From Intoshia linei (Eukaryota > Orthonectida > Rhopaluridae), in the NCBI GenBank assembly GCA_001642005.1, contig LWCA01000273.1, positions 1-34,998 of the forward strand: a DNA stretch of 34,998 nt. Direction: 5' to 3'. How positions within the stretch are numbered: the stretch's first letter is position 1; every line of letters starts with the position of its first letter. The notes beneath the pieces are model-generated. The model worked only from the letters and a program-made list of their open reading frames with translations, was not told the DNA's origin and did no database searches. The translations under genes and the position numbers were made by a program. Of this stretch, positions 10,935 through 20,676 are shown piece after piece.

Positions 10935-12508
10935 ATGGATTCTGATTATGAAGATGACATTAGACTCCCAGATAAACAAGAAATTGAAGATTTCATTAAA
11001 TCATTTTACAATAACATTGGTTGGAATCTAAAATATAACAAAAATGATATTCAAATTTACACTATTGTGGACGAAAAGTCTGATTTAAAAAAAATTAAAG
11101 TAATTTTTTGATTTATACCCGATGGAGTATTTGGTATCATATTTTTATGGCGAAAGTAATTTTAGATGATTCAATTGACAGTTACGTATCATGAATAATG
11201 ATAATTATACTGTGACTTGCGTTTGATTATAATATACTATAGTTGTTTGTTGATGTTGAAAGTAATACTTTGTTAGATATTGTATAATGACGTGTATGTA
11301 TTGATTTTATCTTTATTTATTTACCTTGCGGTTTTTTTGTAGTTTCTTAGATGTTAAATTATTAATCTATATTTTTTTTACTTTTCTTTATAAAATTTTT
11401 AAATCATAATCTAAAATCAATAACGTGAGGTGGTAAAAATTATTTTACATTTTTTTCAATGTATAATATATTAGGTGAAAAAATATAAATAAAAGACAAT
11501 ATGAATCAAAGTAGACTTTTTACATGTATGTGTTGACATTTTAATTTGTCTATTTTAGAGCAAAACAACAATTAAAAATTTTTCAAAAGATGTTATGTTT
11601 GATGTATTGATGGATAATGATTTTAGAATAAAATGGGACAAGAATCTCGTCAAATCTAAAGACTGCTTTAGTATTGATAAAAATAATGATATCGGATACT
11701 TTGAAGGTATATTTTCTTTTCTGCTTTTAAAACATTCCAATACATTTAGTTAAAAGTCCTATACCGTTCAAAAATAGAGACTTTGTAGTTCATCGATCAC
11801 ATAAATCTTTTGAAGACGAATTTGTTATAATTACAAAATCTATATCACATAAAGTGAGTTTTATTAATTGTACATTGTACTATTTATATACTACAATAAC
11901 GATACTGGGATGTTGGTTTTGGGTGAAATTTAAGATATGAATACCCTTTAGTGAGTTCATATGCCGGATTTACTCATTATTTTCATATATAACTATAATT
12001 TTGTGATTCTATTTAGAAAATACCTTATAAACGTGACGTTATACGTGGAATCTCTTTATTAAGCGGGTATTTTTGTACAGAGAAGCAAGCCCCCGAGAAT
12101 GCAATAATTTTATACAGCATAGCCCATGTTCATCCCATGGGAAACATTCCAAGTTGGTTAATTAATTCAGTTTCCACTATACTGCTACCTGAATATATTA
12201 ATAGGCTTATTACAAAAGGTTTTTAATTTTAGATTTATATAATTTACTTCATTGTAGCTCGTTGTTACACCAAATGGAAATACAAACATTGTCCAGAAGT
12301 AAAACCTTGGTTACATTTTGATCAATCTCTGTTACCAAATGTAGATATGGAAGATGTTTCACTACCAAAATATTTTAAAAATAAAGAAAATATTACTAAA
12401 AACACGTCTCAATCAACTATCTCGGATGAATCTATTGATGGTTTAGCCGATACTGATAGTGCTCATATGAAATTTATAGAAAAATATAAGACTGAAAATT
12501 TTAATTAA
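10935..12508 (+). CDS. START-domain lipid-transfer protein, STARD10/PCTP group
   Basis: Five exons: 10935-11099, 11559-11706, 11750-11853, 12017-12218 and 12258-12508, giving 289 residues, close to human STARD10 (291). The START fold binds a single phospholipid; STARD10 moves phosphatidylcholine and phosphatidylethanolamine between membranes. Visible signatures in order are GWNLKYNKNDIQIYT, VLMDNDFRIKWDKN, PIPFKNRDFVVHRS, ITKSISH, AHVHPMGNIPSWLINS and CYTKWKYKHCPEVKPWL, matching the STARD10 core through its C-terminal helix. A polar Ser/Thr/Asp-rich tail of about 50 residues follows. The ATG at 10935 is the first one in frame; the frame is open further upstream but without an ATG. Introns 2 and 4 are 43 and 39 nt. 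The gene is divergent from Sec3 and lies 402 bp upstream of Tim22 on the same strand. Confidence 0.93.
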
Positions 12509-12910
12509 TCACTCAATTTTGTGAAAATATTAAATGTATACATTTTTGTCCATGTCACTAATTTCATGTCTACACGAGATGGTGAAACTTAAATAAATTA
12601 TTGTTTTTTGGGTCTAAAAAATTAAATCGCTACTGGTAGCATCAAATTAAAGCTCTACTAAATATTTTTTCTAAATTTTGAAAATGAATTGTTAAATCCA
12701 CGGTCATGGAGAAGTGGTTAAGACAATATGACATGGCGTATCAAATGTGAAATTTTTTTATGGGCTCGAGATGGCACGTTCGGCTGTTCAAAGGGATAAT
12801 TTATAAAATAATATTCAACGATTCATACAATTTTTAAAGATAACTTTAGATATTGATAATTTCCATAGATATAGATAAATTGAACAATTTGACTTTGAAC
12901 TTACATAAAA
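12509..12910. other. spacer between STARD10-like and Tim22 genes
   Basis: Holds the 3' end of one gene and the promoter of the next. AATAAA-like sequence occurs shortly after the STARD10 stop (near 12591). Apart from a tRNA-like patch near 12701-12785, described separately, nothing is recognisable. Confidence 0.4.
12701..12785 (+). other. weak tRNA-Ser-like sequence, possible SINE or pseudo-tRNA
   Basis: TCATGGAGAAGTGGTTAAGA resembles the D-arm region of tRNA-Ser (TGGCCGAGTGGTTAAGGC, the internal A box), and about 50 nt later GGGCTCGAGATGG resembles a degraded B box. The acceptor and T stems do not pair, so it is not a working tRNA. It could be the head of a tRNA-derived SINE or simply chance. 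Confidence 0.25.
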
Positions 12911-15463
12911 ATGACCGAACCAGACAAAAACTTTTATGAAACAATCAATAAAATAATGGAAAGCAAACAAAAAGTATCTGAAAATACTCTATATATTCCT
13001 ACTTTGATGAATACCCCTAAGGATGCAATGGAGAAACGAATAATAAGTGTATCAGAAAGTTGTACATTCAAAGCGTGTCTCAGTGGAGTTGGAGGTAAAC
13101 TTGTGTCATTTTATTATATACAATCCAAAAAAACGCCATTCATTATGGTTTTAGAATTCCTAGCTTTTCCGAGGGCACATTTTTATTATACCAAAAAAAT
13201 AAATTCACTTTGAAAATGTAACTTAAAAATATTACTATTCACTATTATCAGTCCTTTAAAGCAGTGGTTCCCAAACTTGTTTGAGGTGGACCGTCATATC
13301 ACATTACCTTTTACTTTAAAGTGAATTATTGCATCTTAATTTTGTTTTGTTAACATTTGCGTAAAGAATTTATCCCAATTTTTTTAATTTATTAGACAAT
13401 GTGTGTATATTAAATTTTATGAAAATTTCATATGGCATCCACATGTGCAAATTTTTGTTGAATTTAAGGGCCCTATTGTCTTGAAAAACGCAATTGTGAT
13501 ATCATCTTTCGTCACATCATGTACAATATACATTTCCATAATTAAATTTATTTAAATTGTATATATTTTTTAGTCAGTTAAAATGCGGTCAAAAATGATT
13601 GATAAAAGATCTATTATTAATTACAATTACTTACAAAAGTCCCAATAGAGATATAAATTCATCGAAACCTTCATCTATTCGTTTTAATTAATTCTGAAAT
13701 AGTAATTGGTTATATAGATCGTTTCCTTTTTCTCATTTACTTATTTTTATTTGGGCTAACGTTGATTTGTCATTTATTGATTCAGTCAACCTTTCATAAC
13801 ACCTTTTGCCATCACTCATATATAATCATCATGAATCATGATATTGTATTCATTGTCATTTGAACAATTTTTAATATATTAATTAGGGTTAGTTATTGGT
13901 GCTGCAATGGGAATATTTACAGCTGGAATAGATCCAAATATCACTGGAACAGAAACACCCACCATCAAGTTGGTATGGAAAGAAATGAAACACAGGACAT
14001 TTTCATATTCCAAAAATTTTGCAATTGTAGGTTTAATGTATTCTGCTACAGAATGTATGGTTGAAACAGTAAGATATATACAATGTATATTATACATAAT
14101 TAAGATATTATTAATTTAAATTTCATGTAATTTCAAACTCAAATCATTAACTGATGGTTACTTTACAAAAAATTTCGTAAGATTCATTTCACTTATCAAA
14201 TTTTCATATAAATTAAAGCCACCAGAATAAAAACGTACTAAAAATTTATTGAATATTGTATAATTAGTTATTAATTACATTATAATGTATTATGTTTTGA
14301 TTTTAATTTTCGGACAGATAATTATTTAACATTTTTTGTTATAATAATTATTTCGGAAAAAAATATATGAATACTAAAATGCTTTTTTGACCGTGAAGTC
14401 GTCACTTATTCGGATTGAAATTTTTTGTGTGTGTTAACAGGCCACAACTGTACCATCTGTAATTTTTTTAAATTCTAGGGCTGTTTTCATAAAAAAAAGG
14501 GTAATTTAGGGTTTTAGCCCTGAAGCCATAATTTTTTTAAATTTTCCAACTCGTTTGATTTTCAAAAAGAGGAACAATTGGTGTTTTTGACCTGTAAGAT
14601 GTTAGTTTGGGAGGTTGAAATTTATCTTATTATACGTCTCGGAAAAAACTGTAATTGAAATGTGGACTTTATAAAATTCTAAGACGGGTAGTTATTTAAA
14701 TAAAGCGTAACACAAACAAATTTTGCAAATTTATATAAGGATTAAGTTTAAATTAAAACATAAATTCTAGGCTTGTGGTGAATCACCACTGGTGATAGTA
14801 CATAAAATTTCACTGAACACTGAAAGGATTAAATTGATAGTACATTTTTCTATGTTTTGGATAAACATCGAAATTTCCTAGAGGCTTTATATAAACTTGG
14901 AAAATTTTTTTTTTCGTTTCTAACAATACGAACTTTGTTGGTTTCTGATTTGATTTGGTCAAAATATTCATTATTTTTATTATAGTATCGTGGTAAAAGT
15001 GACATGTCAAACAGTATGATATCGGGTGGAATCGTCGGTTCTGTTATTGGTGCTAGAGGTAAAAGTTATTTTAATTTATAGCTGGTTCTTAATCTATTTT
15101 CTCTGTGTATTTTATTTTTTATTGTCTATATTTATAAAAATTTTAATTAAATTCAAATAGCCATAAAATAGACATAAAAATGATGAATCAGTTTCGTCCT
15201 ATAGGGAATGTCTATTTTATTTAAAATTCAGATAGAAACTGTTTCCGTCTAAAATTAAGTTATAGAATAAGTATAATGGTAACTGTGACACCTTACAGTG
15301 ACCATCTGTGTAAAAGGTTGAAGGACTATTGCTCTATTATATCTTATACATATTTAATATTTTAGCTGGTCTCAAATCTGCAGGATTAGGTGGTCTTGGC
15401 TTTGCACTTTTTAGTACAGCTATAGATTATTATATGCGATACCGCCCCATGTCAAAAAAATGA
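12911..15463 (+). CDS. TIMM22: mitochondrial inner-membrane translocase Tim22
   Basis: Four exons, 12911-13094, 13887-14068, 14986-15058 and 15366-15463, with phases 1, 0 and 1, encode 178 residues (human TIMM22 194). Tim22 forms the channel that inserts carrier proteins into the mitochondrial inner membrane. The family core is plain: ESCTFKACLSGVGG, GAAMGIFTAGIDPN, SYSKNFAIVGLMYSATEC, YRGKSDMSNSMISGG and FSTAIDYYMRYRP. The Cys in SCTFK and the Cys in ATEC correspond to the conserved Tim22 disulfide pair. Glycine-rich hydrophobic segments give the usual four membrane spans. Introns 1 and 2 (792 and 917 nt) are long because they hold transposon fragments, including a Helitron copy. The 3' end faces the VPS10 receptor gene, with 340 bp between stop codons. 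Confidence 0.95.
13262..13320 (+). mobile_element. one end of a hAT-like element in Tim22 intron 1
   Basis: CAGTGGTTCCCAAACTTG is a typical hAT terminal sequence. I find no matching inverted terminus downstream in the intron, so this is a truncated or degraded element. The right boundary is unknown; only the recognisable end is listed. Confidence 0.4.
14315..14741 (-). mobile_element. Helitron-family copy in Tim22 intron 2, 3' end lost
   Basis: On the minus strand it begins TCCTTATATAA at 14741, preceded by A, and continues with the family body (GTCTTAGAATTTTATAAAGT, TTTTTTCCGAGACG, and the block around GACGACTTCACGGTCAA). It closely parallels 17039-17671. The hairpin and CTAG terminus expected near 14280-14320 are not recognisable, so the 3' end is truncated or diverged. 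The left boundary is approximate. Confidence 0.65.
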
Positions 15464-15803
15464 ACTTTATTTATATTTCAATACCTCTTAACAAATTGTG
15501 TATATACCATGTAAATTTTTTCACAGAGAAAAACCTCTTACCTCTATTTTATTTTTTTCAATGTACAAATTAAATTTTTAATATAATGTAATGATTTACA
15601 ATTGTATCATATACAACTTACAATCGTACTTTACTATAAAAAATATACATCATAATCCTCTGACTTAGATCCATATATAGAGAAAAATACAATAATTCCA
15701 TGTTCATTTTAAATAAAAAACCCCGCTAAAAAAATTTCTTAAATTCGCAACTTAGGGATGACTAACGATTAACAAAAAAGAAAGATTTTATTGAATAAAC
15801 AAA
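15464..15803. other. convergent 3' spacer, Tim22 / VPS10 receptor
   Basis: 340 bp between two stop codons on opposite strands. It must contain both 3' UTRs and polyadenylation sites. AATAAA occurs at about 15711-15716 on the plus strand, and the minus-strand gene has AT-rich sequence just after its stop. No ORF or repeat terminus is seen. Confidence 0.4.
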
Positions 15804-18800
15804 TTACGACATGTGATCGACCACCCGATAATTCCCGCGACTTTTACATTTTTTAATTGCAAACAACAAGATCATAAATGCGACACACGAACCAACAATA
15901 CCACCAATAACAGACTTCAACCTATTGTGTTCTATTATTTTATGATGTGTTATTATTGTTTTTATATGACGTCGTAAATTATGTTTAATAAATCTACACG
16001 ACGTATTCACAGAACTTCTACTAACCATAATATTAGTAAAACAATAATTATCATAATATTTTTGAGAATATAATCTTTCATATGCATCTGGATCAATAGT
16101 TTGCATTATTCCATTAAAACATACATTAAGTTTAGTAGTGTGCCTATCGTTAACACACAATTTTGTCCCAAAATCTTGATGATACCCAAAATTACACTGG
16201 TAATCAGTTTGCGCACATTGAAATTTGAAACTTCGCCTAGTCCTAATATCATTTTCATTAACTGTGCAAATGTTGCTATATGGATCATTTCCAGTATAAA
16301 CTAACAATTTATTTTCAGCAATAAAAGTATTACTTGACGTACATTTAGGGACTTGGATATCAAATTTAAAAATATAAATATTGGAACGATCGATCAATTT
16401 CAACATTAATTTTTCATTATTTGGATTACCGATATTGTGATACATTCCAACTAAGTAACGATCAATTTTTTTTATTTCTAGTTTGTGCCAAGTTCTGAAA
16501 GCATCAAATGTAAGTAAAACTTCATTTCCGTTTGTTCCTGAATATATTGGATAGTTGTGTGAGGATATATATGTGGAAAATATTTTGTGTATATATTGTA
16601 ATTCTTTCTTGGTCCATAATTTTAAACCGTAATTAAAGAGCATGTAATTTACTTCGTCAATATTTGCTTTCATTACAATTACATCCAAATTTTCGTAATT
16701 TTCAATGCTTTTAATGTTAATCTTATACTGTAAAAACATTTTTTCAAATCCATCGGCATTATCATACGATATATATGCAGTCTTATTAACATGAGCTATA
16801 ACGATAGTATAATCACGAGACGTTAAGGAATGTAATTTGTAGGGTATTTTACTTTCAGGAATGGTAGTTACACGTTTAAATTTTTCGTATGTAGAATCAC
16901 ATATAAAGACACTATAAATATATCTTTTTACCTTATTAAATATTTCACCAAAGTTTCCCGGCTGCTCTTTTTCCTAAATTGAATAGTTTACAATAAATTA
17001 ATATTATTTGCATGACTAGGTACATGTTTTATATATTACTAGATTGACTATTATGTACTACGTACAAACAGCACTTAGCTCTGCCGCCACATTTTTTTCT
17101 ACCAAAAAAATTTTGTATTTATATCAACTGGAATAAGCTCTATCAGAATGTTCTTCTTTTTTTTAATTTTCGCACCGTTAATTATTTCACATTTTTTGTT
17201 TTAATAAAATATTTCGAAAAAAAACATGAATACTAAAATGTTTTTTTGACCGTGAAGTTGTCACTTATTAGGATTGAAATTTTCTGTGTGTGTTAACAGG
17301 ATACAACTGTACAACCTGTAAATTCAAATTCTAGGGCTGTTTTCATTAAAAAAAGAAGGGTACTTTGTGGTTTTAGCCCTGAAGATATAATTTTTTTAAA
17401 TTTAAATTTATGGTAATATTTATGATTTTAAAATCCGCATCAGAGTCTATATTTTTTTAAATTTTCTAACTCGTTTGATTTTCAAAAAATGGATAATTGG
17501 ACTGTTTGACTCGTAAGATGTAAGTTTGGGAGGTTGAAATTTATTTTACTAACACCCCGGAAAAAACTGTAATTTAAATGTGGTATTTATAAAATTCTAA
17601 GACTGGTAGTTATTGAAATATTTGGTAACACACACAAACAAATATTGCTTAGCATATTATATAAGTAGGGATGTATGAGCGAATTTAGATACGAGTTACG
17701 TTACATAACTTACGTAATAGTTATTATAATCATAAAATTAATAGTTATCATCATATTATGGCATATCAGCCATAAAAAGGTTAAAACGTTTTGACTTTTT
17801 GATAATTTTGGCCCTAATCCACACATGAATTTCAATAATAACATTTGGGATATTAACCGATTTCATTTCTTTGGGTGATAAATGCATAAAATCACAAAAG
17901 GCATCCACATGTGTTGTAATAGTGAAATTACTTCACTTTAATATTAAACTAATTTACATCAATACTTGTTTTTATCTTATTTTTATATATCATGTTAGAT
18001 TCGGGATTTAGATCTACAAGATTCTTTGAACTTCAGATCTAATACCTAATATTATCATATTACCATTAAAACATGCAAAATGGGTTTTCTAATGAAAAAA
18101 ACATAAAAAGTGGACACCCTAGTGTTCATGTATAAAAATATTTACTATGGGAAAATATGGCAATCAAATGTAATTTATAATTGTGTTCTTGTACAAAATG
18201 TTTACTTTACCTTATATAAGTAAGGATTACATTAGACTTCACAACAAAAATACGCTATACTCCCTGATGTGGTTTTTGTAAAATACAAAATATTACCTTA
18301 AGAATTAAAATCAACCGCTTTCTCAATCTTCTAATGTTAACAAAACTGAAATTTGGAGTATTGAGTAAATTTTTTTTGGCATAATTTGGAAATGTCGCTT
18401 CGACATGCTTCCTTTTTGAGTTTATAGTAAAAATAGAGTTGCTCTCGTTTTGATACAAAATTATTTTTTCATGGATACAAACATTTAAATCCGATCTAAA
18501 TACTTTCCGTGTTTTATGTGTTATCAAATCAAATTCGTTGAAACTATCTTCCATTGTATAAAAAAGTTTTTTACCAATAAAAAGGGCCTTTTTAATTCCA
18601 TAATCAACTGTGAATTCTTCTATTTTCCCGTCGCGTAATATGTACATTCTTTTATCCAAATATTTATAAATAATTATACTCTTTTCTCCTATTCTCACGT
18701 CTAAATCATGTATGTCAATTGATTTATATTTTAAAACTAGTACATTGTGTGGCATGTCTATATTTAATTCAACACTAACCATAATTGTTTGAATTTTAAC

Positions 18801-19091
18801 AAATTTCAATTTCACAATATACAACTTGCCTCTTTTACAAATCTCTTTTAAGAATTGTGTGTAATCATATTGTTTGTAAATTTTAAATTTAAATTTATGT
18901 ACTTTATATATAATCAATTTCTTTAAAACTTGGTTGTTGACTACATATATTCCACTCAAGAAACAAATGGAATTATGTAAGTCATGTTTTGAAACTTCCT
19001 CGTTGGTGGGCTTCAGTGTTTTGCTACTATTCGTATATATAACAAATAAAAACAAGAACAAAGAGTGTGTGCATAAATATAATTTTGTCAA
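15804..19091 (-). CDS. VPS10-domain (sortilin-type) sorting receptor
   Basis: Two exons, 19091-18297 and 16973-15804, join in phase 0 to give about 654 residues. VPS10 receptors carry cargo between Golgi, endosomes and the cell surface. A hydrophobic signal-like segment (HSLFLFLFVIYTN) is followed by a long beta-rich region with propeller-like strands, including TAYISYDNADGF, which resembles the VPS10 Asp-box/BNR-type strand. Near the C-terminus, CAQTDYQCNFGYHQDFGTKL matches the cysteine-rich 10CC signature of sortilins (C..D(F/Y).C.(F/Y)GY). One transmembrane helix (SVIGGIVGSCVAFMILLFAI) is followed by a 20-residue tail containing YRVV, a YxxPhi endocytic motif. The protein is shorter than human sortilin (831). 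No in-frame ATG is seen near the 5' end (codon at 19091 is TTG), so the start, or a first small exon, is unresolved. The single 1323-nt intron contains a complete Helitron. Confidence 0.8.
17039..17671 (-). mobile_element. complete 633-bp non-autonomous Helitron in the VPS10 receptor intron
   Basis: Read on the minus strand, it starts TCCCTACTTATATAATATGC (17671 downwards), preceded by A, and ends with a hairpin (CTGTT..GTACGTAGTAC..AATAG) and CTAG at 17042-17039, followed by T. TC start, hairpin, CTRR end, A/T target and no target duplication are the classical Helitron signature. No ORF for Rep/helicase is present. This is the best reference copy for the family in the window. Confidence 0.8.
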
Positions 19092-19603
19092 AATTATAAT
19101 AAGGTCAATGTTTACAAATATTGATGTACATAACTCTATTTGTGTTGACTTGTTATTATGACTTGTGTTGTAACAAAAATTGATTTATTTTTTAGAAATA
19201 TTAAATCTTGATTATAGAACAAATCGCTTAAAAGTATTGATATAGATATCAGTACATACATTGTCGGTATAAATATTTTTAACCCTTTGAGGAATATTCG
19301 CTATTTTGAATTATTATAATTATTACACTAGGGCACAAAATAAACCGAAAAAAATATAGCATACTAATAATCCTACTAATGTAAAGAGTATAAAACACAA
19401 ATTCATATATCGAAAATATTATTTTGATATCAGATCAGGTTTCAAATATACACCCATTTAAATAATTTTTCTTGTAATTATAACTATTCTGTCAAATTAT
19501 AGTAGAATCTATTTAACTATTATGGTAAATAAATATTTATTATTAGTGATATTTTGTTATCATTGATATCGTAATCATAGATAACTTATAATTTATAAAC
19601 AAC
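19092..19603. other. upstream spacer of the VPS10 receptor gene
   Basis: AT-rich spacer containing the presumed promoter of the minus-strand receptor gene and possibly its missing first exon (no in-frame ATG has been found at 19091). Repeated GATATC/TATCA motifs occur around 19240-19570, but no repeat termini or ORF are recognisable. Confidence 0.35.
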
Positions 19604-19993
19604 ATGTGTAATTACGAAAACGCATCAAAGTATTGTTACATCTGCGTGATTTACGTTGTCAAATCGAAGATAATGTATGATATGAACTATTCAATTATCA
19701 TTGCATACGAACGTACTTTTGGCATGTCGGCAAAAAACGTAAAAAATATTTGGACCCCATCACATATTTGCAATGTATGCTATATGTACTTTAAATCTTG
19801 TGCGATGGGATATCTTCTATGTCCAAAAATCCATTATTTATAATGCCACCTAAATATGTTTCCCGACAATGTAGACCTGGCCCAACGAACATGGAGAGAG
19901 GTTCCACCAACACTCCTCCTATATGAAAATAGATACCGATCTAAATACATAAAAAATATGATTGGATACTATCTATGGAATGCGAAACAATGA
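19604..19993 (+). pseudogene. Cys-rich ORF, possible remnant of a repeat-derived zinc-binding protein
   Basis: I do not recognise this gene with certainty. The first frame (19604-19843, 79 residues) has two CxxC pairs (YCYIC and HICNVC), spaced 42 residues apart, around FGMSAKNVKNIWTPSHIC. The arrangement C..C, then Y..FG, W.P, then C..C, resembles an uncharacterised zinc-binding N-terminal domain I associate with repeat-derived proteins in invertebrate genomes (from memory). After its stop, a second frame stays open to 19993 (FPDNVDLAQRTWREVPPTLL and onward), so the two may be one gene broken by a frameshift or a missed intron. No homologue of the second part is recognised. Confidence 0.3.
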
Positions 19994-20676
19994 TAAATAT
20001 AATTTTATTTTGTTAATTAAATTTTATATTAATCTATGTATATTTTCAAACTTCGATCTCAACTATTAAAAATGAACTGTTAAATAAACAAAAAAATTCT
20101 CCATATGTTCCATTTTATAATGATCTGCTATATTTTTTAATAATTAATTGTACTAATTTAATGTAAATTATATTTTTACAAAATGTATTTCTTGTCGTAA
20201 ATTTTATTGTAAAAGCTTCTTAAATTGTAGCCAGTGTACAATAACATAGAGTGACATTAAAAAAATGTGGAATTATTCTGTTTATTAACTCTTAAATGTA
20301 ATTTTAAAAATTAAAAAATGTAAAATATTCATGGTTACTTAGTTATTTATAAATTTTAATTAATAATAATGATTTATTGAAGTAAGCAATTTGCTTGTAT
20401 ACCATATATATTGCTTTAAGTAATAGTTTTTTTAAAATTAACTTTTGTGGTTTGCTTTTTGAAAGCTGTTAAGGATTTGAGTGATGTAATTGATTTGGGT
20501 AGTTGGTTCTAGTGGTTCGTTATTTGGTTGTAGAAGGAATTTTTGTGGAGGTTTGTCGCAAATCGTTTTTTAAATATTTTTAATCTGCATCTTCAACATC
20601 ATATCATCTTCTACTATTGCATCTTTTTATATATATTGTATTATGAAAGTATTATTAGCGAATAAGATAATAACAT
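19994..20676. other. AT-rich spacer, nothing recognised
   Basis: Extremely AT-rich sequence between the Cys-rich ORF and the hAT transposase remnant. The left end of the hAT element should lie somewhere here, but no CAGTG-type terminus matching its other end (22709) was found, so the element seems truncated or its left end mutated. Confidence 0.35.

Noticed and set aside
13879..14097. Minus-strand open frame opposite Tim22 exon 2
   Set aside because: A shadow of the conserved Tim22 coding exon on the other strand.
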